Shown: positions 5,952-9,148 of the stretch, one piece after another
How the letters are laid out: each line of letters begins with the position of its first letter
Position numbering within the stretch: position 1 is the stretch's first letter
Source of the DNA: Oscillospiraceae bacterium
GTDB taxonomy: Bacteria > Bacillota > Clostridia > Oscillospirales > Acutalibacteraceae
Length of the DNA: 9,148 nt
NCBI GenBank assembly: GCA_902796295.1
Contig: CADBOL010000302.1
Span: 1-9,148 of the forward strand
Reading direction: 5' to 3'
The notes under the pieces: generated by a model
Databases searched by the model: none
What the model was told of the DNA's origin: nothing
Seen by the model: the letters and a program-made list of their open reading frames with translations, nothing else
Position numbers and translations under genes: made by a program

Positions 5952-6893
5952 ATGACTGATAATCTGCAAAAGAAGATAAAGACGGTCGAGGAAGAGATAA
6001 AGAAGGTTATATTCGGCAAGGATGAGGTTATTGACAATGTGCTTATGACCATGATTGCCGGAGGGCATATCATGCTTGAGGATATACCCGGTGTCGGCAA
6101 GACCACCCTCGCGCTTGCTCTCTCAAAGACACTCTCGCTCGACTATAAGAGAATGCAGTTTACTCCGGACGCCATGCCCGGCGATGTAACCGGCTTCATG
6201 ATGTTCAATAAAAACACCGGCGTTTTTGAGTACAAAGAGGGCGCCGTAATGTGCAATCTCTTTCTTGCCGATGAGCTTAACAGGACTTCTCCTAAAACGC
6301 AGTCCGCTCTGCTTGAGGTTATGGAGGAGGGGAGCGTCACCGTTGACGGCGTCACTCATCCGCTTCCCTCGCCGTTTTTTGTTATAGCCACTCAGAATCC
6401 CCTCGGCTCCGCCGGTACTCAGAAACTGCCCGAGTCTCAGCTCGACAGATTTATGGTTAAGCTCACAATGGGTTACCCCGATGAAAAGAGCGAATCCGTA
6501 ATGCTTAAAAACGAGAGCAGGGATAAGAGCACGCTGACATCGCTTGAGAGAATAATGAATCTTGATGAAATCAAGCAGATGCAGACCGAAGCGGTTCAGA
6601 CACATGTCGAGGATACGTTATATGACTATATCTCGGCTCTTGTAAAGACATCCCGCGAGAGCGAATGGCTCAGGAGCGGCGTCAGCCCCAGAGGCGCAAA
6701 GGCGATTCTCAGAACGGCAAGGGCGAGAGCCTATATGCAGGGCAGGGATTATCTTGTGCCCGAGGACGTGCTCTATGTTTTGCCGCTTGTCTCCTGCCAC
6801 AGGGTCACGCTCAGCGCAAAGGCAAAGGCCGCCGGCAAAAAAGAAGAGGAAATAATCGACGAAATCGCAGGCCTTGTGAATATGCCGTCATAA
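5952..6893 (+). CDS. MoxR-family AAA+ ATPase
   Basis: A 313-residue cytoplasmic AAA+ ATPase of the MoxR family, thought to act as a chaperone that helps assemble or activate partner proteins encoded beside it. Walker A is in EDIPGVGKTT (43-52, K50), Walker B is LFLADELNR (103-111, D107/E108), and sensor 1 is VIATQNP (144-150). An arginine-finger-type LDRF lies at 164-167 and sensor 2 at SPRG (245-248). All ATPase residues are intact and the length is typical. The ATG at 5952 is preferred because GGGAAGAG lies just upstream and the N-terminus then starts at the usual place. An in-frame TTG at 5886 would overlap mcsB and add 22 residues unlike the family. It follows mcsB by 58 bases with no terminator and precedes the DUF58 gene by 22 bases. 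The family is sure; its client here is presumably the DUF58/transglutaminase pair. Confidence 0.94.
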   Translation: MTDNLQKKIKTVEEEIKKVIFGKDEVIDNVLMTMIAGGHIMLEDIPGVGKTTLALALSKTLSLDYKRMQFTPDAMPGDVTGFMMFNKNTGVFEYKEGAVMCNLFLADELNRTSPKTQSALLEVMEEGSVTVDGVTHPLPSPFFVIATQNPLGSAGTQKLPESQLDRFMVKLTMGYPDEKSESVMLKNESRDKSTLTSLERIMNLDEIKQMQTEAVQTHVEDTLYDYISALVKTSRESEWLRSGVSPRGAKAILRTARARAYMQGRDYLVPEDVLYVLPLVSCHRVTLSAKAKAAGKKEEEIIDEIAGLVNMPS

Positions 6894-6915
6894 AAGAGCG
6901 GCGCCGGAGAATTAT

Positions 6916-7899
6916 ATGACAGGTAACAGGATAAAATTCGGCTTCATTCTGCTGGTTGAAGCCGCTCTGCTTATATTCTATCACAATTTCTTTTTCTTCT
7001 ACCTGCTGCTCATAACCGTTATACTCGCCGCGGTCAGCATTGCCGTATCGATAAGGGTCTTTTCCTCAATCGATGTTAAAACGGATATTCCTCTTGAATC
7101 GGTAGGAGAGGGAAATGACATCCCGGTTGATTTTACTGTTGAGAATAAAACTCCTTTTCCCGTGCCGGGAATACGTTTGGGCTACAGTGTGGAAAACGGG
7201 TTTTATCCCAATGAAGAGAAGCAGGAAATGACACTCCCCGTAAGGAGGGGGAAACGAACATACCGGTGGACTGTGAGCTCGGTTTATGCGGGTCTTGTCA
7301 CTCTCACCGGGAGCAGTATGAAAATGCAGGATTATCTCGGGCTGTTTGTCTTTGAAAAAGAGTGGGAAAACGTCTCTCAGATAGCCGTATTTCCCGGCAG
7401 CGACGAGATAGTTATGAATATTGTCGAAAACACATTTTCACAGGGCGAAGAGAATGACAATGACTCTGCAAACGCTTCTGAGGATGTGACGCAGATAAAG
7501 GATTTCCGCCTCTATGCGCCCGGCGACAGGATGCAGAGAGTAAACTGGAAAATCAGCGCAAAGTATGATGATTTATATGTAAAGGAATTTGAGCTGATGT
7601 ATGACAGGACTCTCACTCTTCTGATTGAGCTTGAAATCACTTTTTTCATCAGCTGGTTTGATGTTGACAAGGGAGTTTTCAGGCAGGAAAAGGTCGATGA
7701 CGAGGATACTCTTCACGATGCCCTCAGACAGGTCTTTATGATGAGAAGCTATGAGGGATATGAGGCCTTTATCAGATACAGGGAAAGCAGAGATAATAAG
7801 AATGACACGGCAGTCTATTTTACCACCCCCGGCTTTGATATGCAGTCGGGCGGCAGGATAGGCACATACAAGGACAAAGTGGTTTTGATATGTCTGTGA
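6916..7899 (+). CDS. DUF58-domain membrane-anchored protein
   Basis: A 327-residue protein with two close hydrophobic segments at the N-terminus (about 8-22 and 25-47) and a DUF58 domain. The domain is marked by DFRLYAPGDRMQRVNWKISA (196-215), matching the family pattern of a GD..R.I.WK.SA core, followed by LYVKEFE. Between the membrane part and the DUF58 core is a beta-rich region with a PVPGIRLGY element. A highly acidic, Asn/Asp-rich stretch, QGEENDNDSANASED, occurs at 176-190. Its function is unproven; DUF58 proteins recur with MoxR ATPases and TgpA-type transglutaminases and are inferred to form an envelope-linked complex. The start at 6916 has CGGAGAA 7 bases upstream. The product is somewhat shorter than many DUF58 proteins. 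Its 3' end overlaps the next gene by 10 bases. Confidence 0.9.
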   Translation: MTGNRIKFGFILLVEAALLIFYHNFFFFYLLLITVILAAVSIAVSIRVFSSIDVKTDIPLESVGEGNDIPVDFTVENKTPFPVPGIRLGYSVENGFYPNEEKQEMTLPVRRGKRTYRWTVSSVYAGLVTLTGSSMKMQDYLGLFVFEKEWENVSQIAVFPGSDEIVMNIVENTFSQGEENDNDSANASEDVTQIKDFRLYAPGDRMQRVNWKISAKYDDLYVKEFELMYDRTLTLLIELEITFFISWFDVDKGVFRQEKVDDEDTLHDALRQVFMMRSYEGYEAFIRYRESRDNKNDTAVYFTTPGFDMQSGGRIGTYKDKVVLICL

Positions 7900-9148
7900 A
7901 GAAAGAGAGCAGATTAAAACTGAACAGCGACAGAAAGCTCAGGGAATACAGGAATGAGCTTGCGGGTAAGACGGGCATTCTTTTTTCATCCGATCTGAAG
8001 GCTGAAAAGGAGGGCTTTCCTTACCTCAAGTACATTGTGAACGCCCTGATTCTTTTTTGCTGCGCTTTCGGCAGCATCTACTGTTTTATCACGGCGTTTA
8101 AACTTGATATGAATGTCCTTCCCGTCATTTTTTCCTGCGCAGTTTCGGCTCTGGTTTTTTCATTTATGTACGCGGGAAAGAGAGCGAAAATTATAGTATA
8201 TCTTATAGTCCTTTTCGGCATTGTTGCGCTCGGGACTACGTTTTATTCCGTCGCAAACAGCGGCGTGAGCGCAATAAGAAACCTTACTCTCTCTTATATT
8301 GACACTCACAGCGGGCTTCCTTTTCTGAGAGAATTCAACACATATTTTGACGACAACTATGTTTCAATGACTGTGGCAGCCTGCGTGATAGGCATTGCGC
8401 TGACACTTATTATCAATATTTTTGTCTCTGAAAGGATGAGCCTTTTCGGCCTGTTTCTTATTACATTCCCGATAACTCAGTTCGGTATGTATTTTGACTA
8501 TAAGGTTTCAAAGCTCGGTATGTTCCTTGTAGTGTCGGGCTGGGTGCTCACGGCCGCCGTGAAGCTCACAAATTCATATAACGGCCTCACAACAAGGATG
8601 ATAAGTAAGTCCTCTGTCAAAAGACACAGGCACAGCTACGGCTTTGTGACCGACTCAAAGAATGTGGCGCAGATAGCGCTGATGTGGCTCGGAGTAATCG
8701 CCGTGGTTACAGGCCTCGCTTTCGCCGTCGTACCGGATGAGCATTTTGAGCTCGCCCTTCCGACAGACGGCATAAGAAAGAGCACCGAGCGTGTTGTCAA
8801 GAATTTTCTCTCATACGGATTAACCTCAATGTTTTCTCTCGAGAGCAATTCCGCTTCGCCCGGCAGCCTCTCTACCGTTGCGAATGTCGCATATGACGGC
8901 ATGACCGATCTAAAGGTTCAGGTGGTTAATTACAGGGCGGACAGGATTTATCTCAGACAGTATGTCGGTATTTACTATGACGGTGAAGACTTAAAATGGA
9001 AAAGCGTTGATTCCGATGATGAGCCCGATTATCCGAAGCTTTACAATTACACGCCCGACCTGCTCAAAAACGATTATGAAAATGAGGGCAGAGTATCTCA
9101 GAGCGAGCACAGGATGACCGTGCGCATAGTTGACCCCGACCTGCTTGA
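7890..9148 (+). CDS. TgpA-like membrane transglutaminase homologue, 3' end outside the window
   Basis: An open frame runs from ATG at 7890 to the window edge, giving 419 residues. It opens with a charged cytoplasmic segment and then about seven hydrophobic segments (near 46-70, 75-95, 100-121, 159-179, 184-202, 209-226 and 258-281). After residue 282 it becomes a soluble, presumably extracytoplasmic domain containing YLRQYVGIYYDGEDLKW (354-370). That resembles the stretch before the catalytic domain of TgpA/DUF3488 transglutaminases. The Cys-His-Asp catalytic core would lie downstream, outside the window, so the enzyme assignment rests on topology, this motif and position in a MoxR-DUF58-transglutaminase order. 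The start overlaps the end of the DUF58 gene by 10 bases, with only a weak ribosome binding site (AAAGTGG). A GTG two codons later is possible. Confidence 0.82.
   Translation, partial: MSVKKESRLKLNSDRKLREYRNELAGKTGILFSSDLKAEKEGFPYLKYIVNALILFCCAFGSIYCFITAFKLDMNVLPVIFSCAVSALVFSFMYAGKRAKIIVYLIVLFGIVALGTTFYSVANSGVSAIRNLTLSYIDTHSGLPFLREFNTYFDDNYVSMTVAACVIGIALTLIINIFVSERMSLFGLFLITFPITQFGMYFDYKVSKLGMFLVVSGWVLTAAVKLTNSYNGLTTRMISKSSVKRHRHSYGFVTDSKNVAQIALMWLGVIAVVTGLAFAVVPDEHFELALPTDGIRKSTERVVKNFLSYGLTSMFSLESNSASPGSLSTVANVAYDGMTDLKVQVVNYRADRIYLRQYVGIYYDGEDLKWKSVDSDDEPDYPKLYNYTPDLLKNDYENEGRVSQSEHRMTVRIVDPDLL

Noticed and set aside
6123..6605. A 160-codon minus-strand open frame opposite the MoxR gene.
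   Set aside because: Antisense shadow of an intact AAA+ gene, with no ribosome binding site or domain that I can recognise.

Overview
The window reads as a piece of a Clostridia-type Firmicutes chromosome of moderate GC. Four things support this: a SAM-I (S-box) riboswitch in front of metK, a glutamate dehydrogenase that resembles the NAD-dependent enzyme of Clostridium symbiosum closely, an mcsA-mcsB pair, and strong AGGAGG-like ribosome binding sites with sigma-A-type promoters. I see no mobile element, tRNA, rRNA or CRISPR array, and no obvious compositional break. I cannot place it below class level.

Left half, minus strand (about 1-4251). Reading in the direction of transcription there are two adjacent sugar phosphate isomerase/epimerase-like TIM-barrel genes (4192-3353 and 3350-2484) behind their own promoter. 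A rho-independent hairpin at about 2431-2399 ends that unit. A glutamate dehydrogenase gene (2336-993) follows. Next comes a consensus promoter, a SAM-I riboswitch with its terminator, and metK (735 to the window edge, truncated). gdhA has no visible terminator of its own, and the metK promoter begins only about a dozen bases after its stop codon.

Right half, plus strand (about 4312-9148). A divergent promoter drives mcsA (4377) and mcsB (4886, ATGA overlap), the adaptor and kinase of protein-arginine phosphorylation. After 58 bases come a MoxR-family AAA+ ATPase (5952), a DUF58 membrane protein (6916) and a TgpA-like membrane transglutaminase homologue (7890, truncated by the window edge). 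This is the classic MoxR-DUF58-transglutaminase trio. All five genes are closely spaced or overlapping, with no terminator between them, so they look like one transcription unit.

The observation most worth following is in McsB. The fold, the N-terminal arginine-rich ATP motif and the C-terminal RDxxRA phosphoarginine-binding motif are preserved. However, several residues that are nearly invariant in phosphagen/arginine kinases are replaced: NEEDHxR has become CEEDHxK, the active-site Cys of the TSCP loop is Ser, and the Arg and Glu of the RGxYGE loop are both Ser. This could be a pseudokinase or a re-tuned kinase. It sits with mcsA and a MoxR envelope module, without ctsR or clpC next to it.
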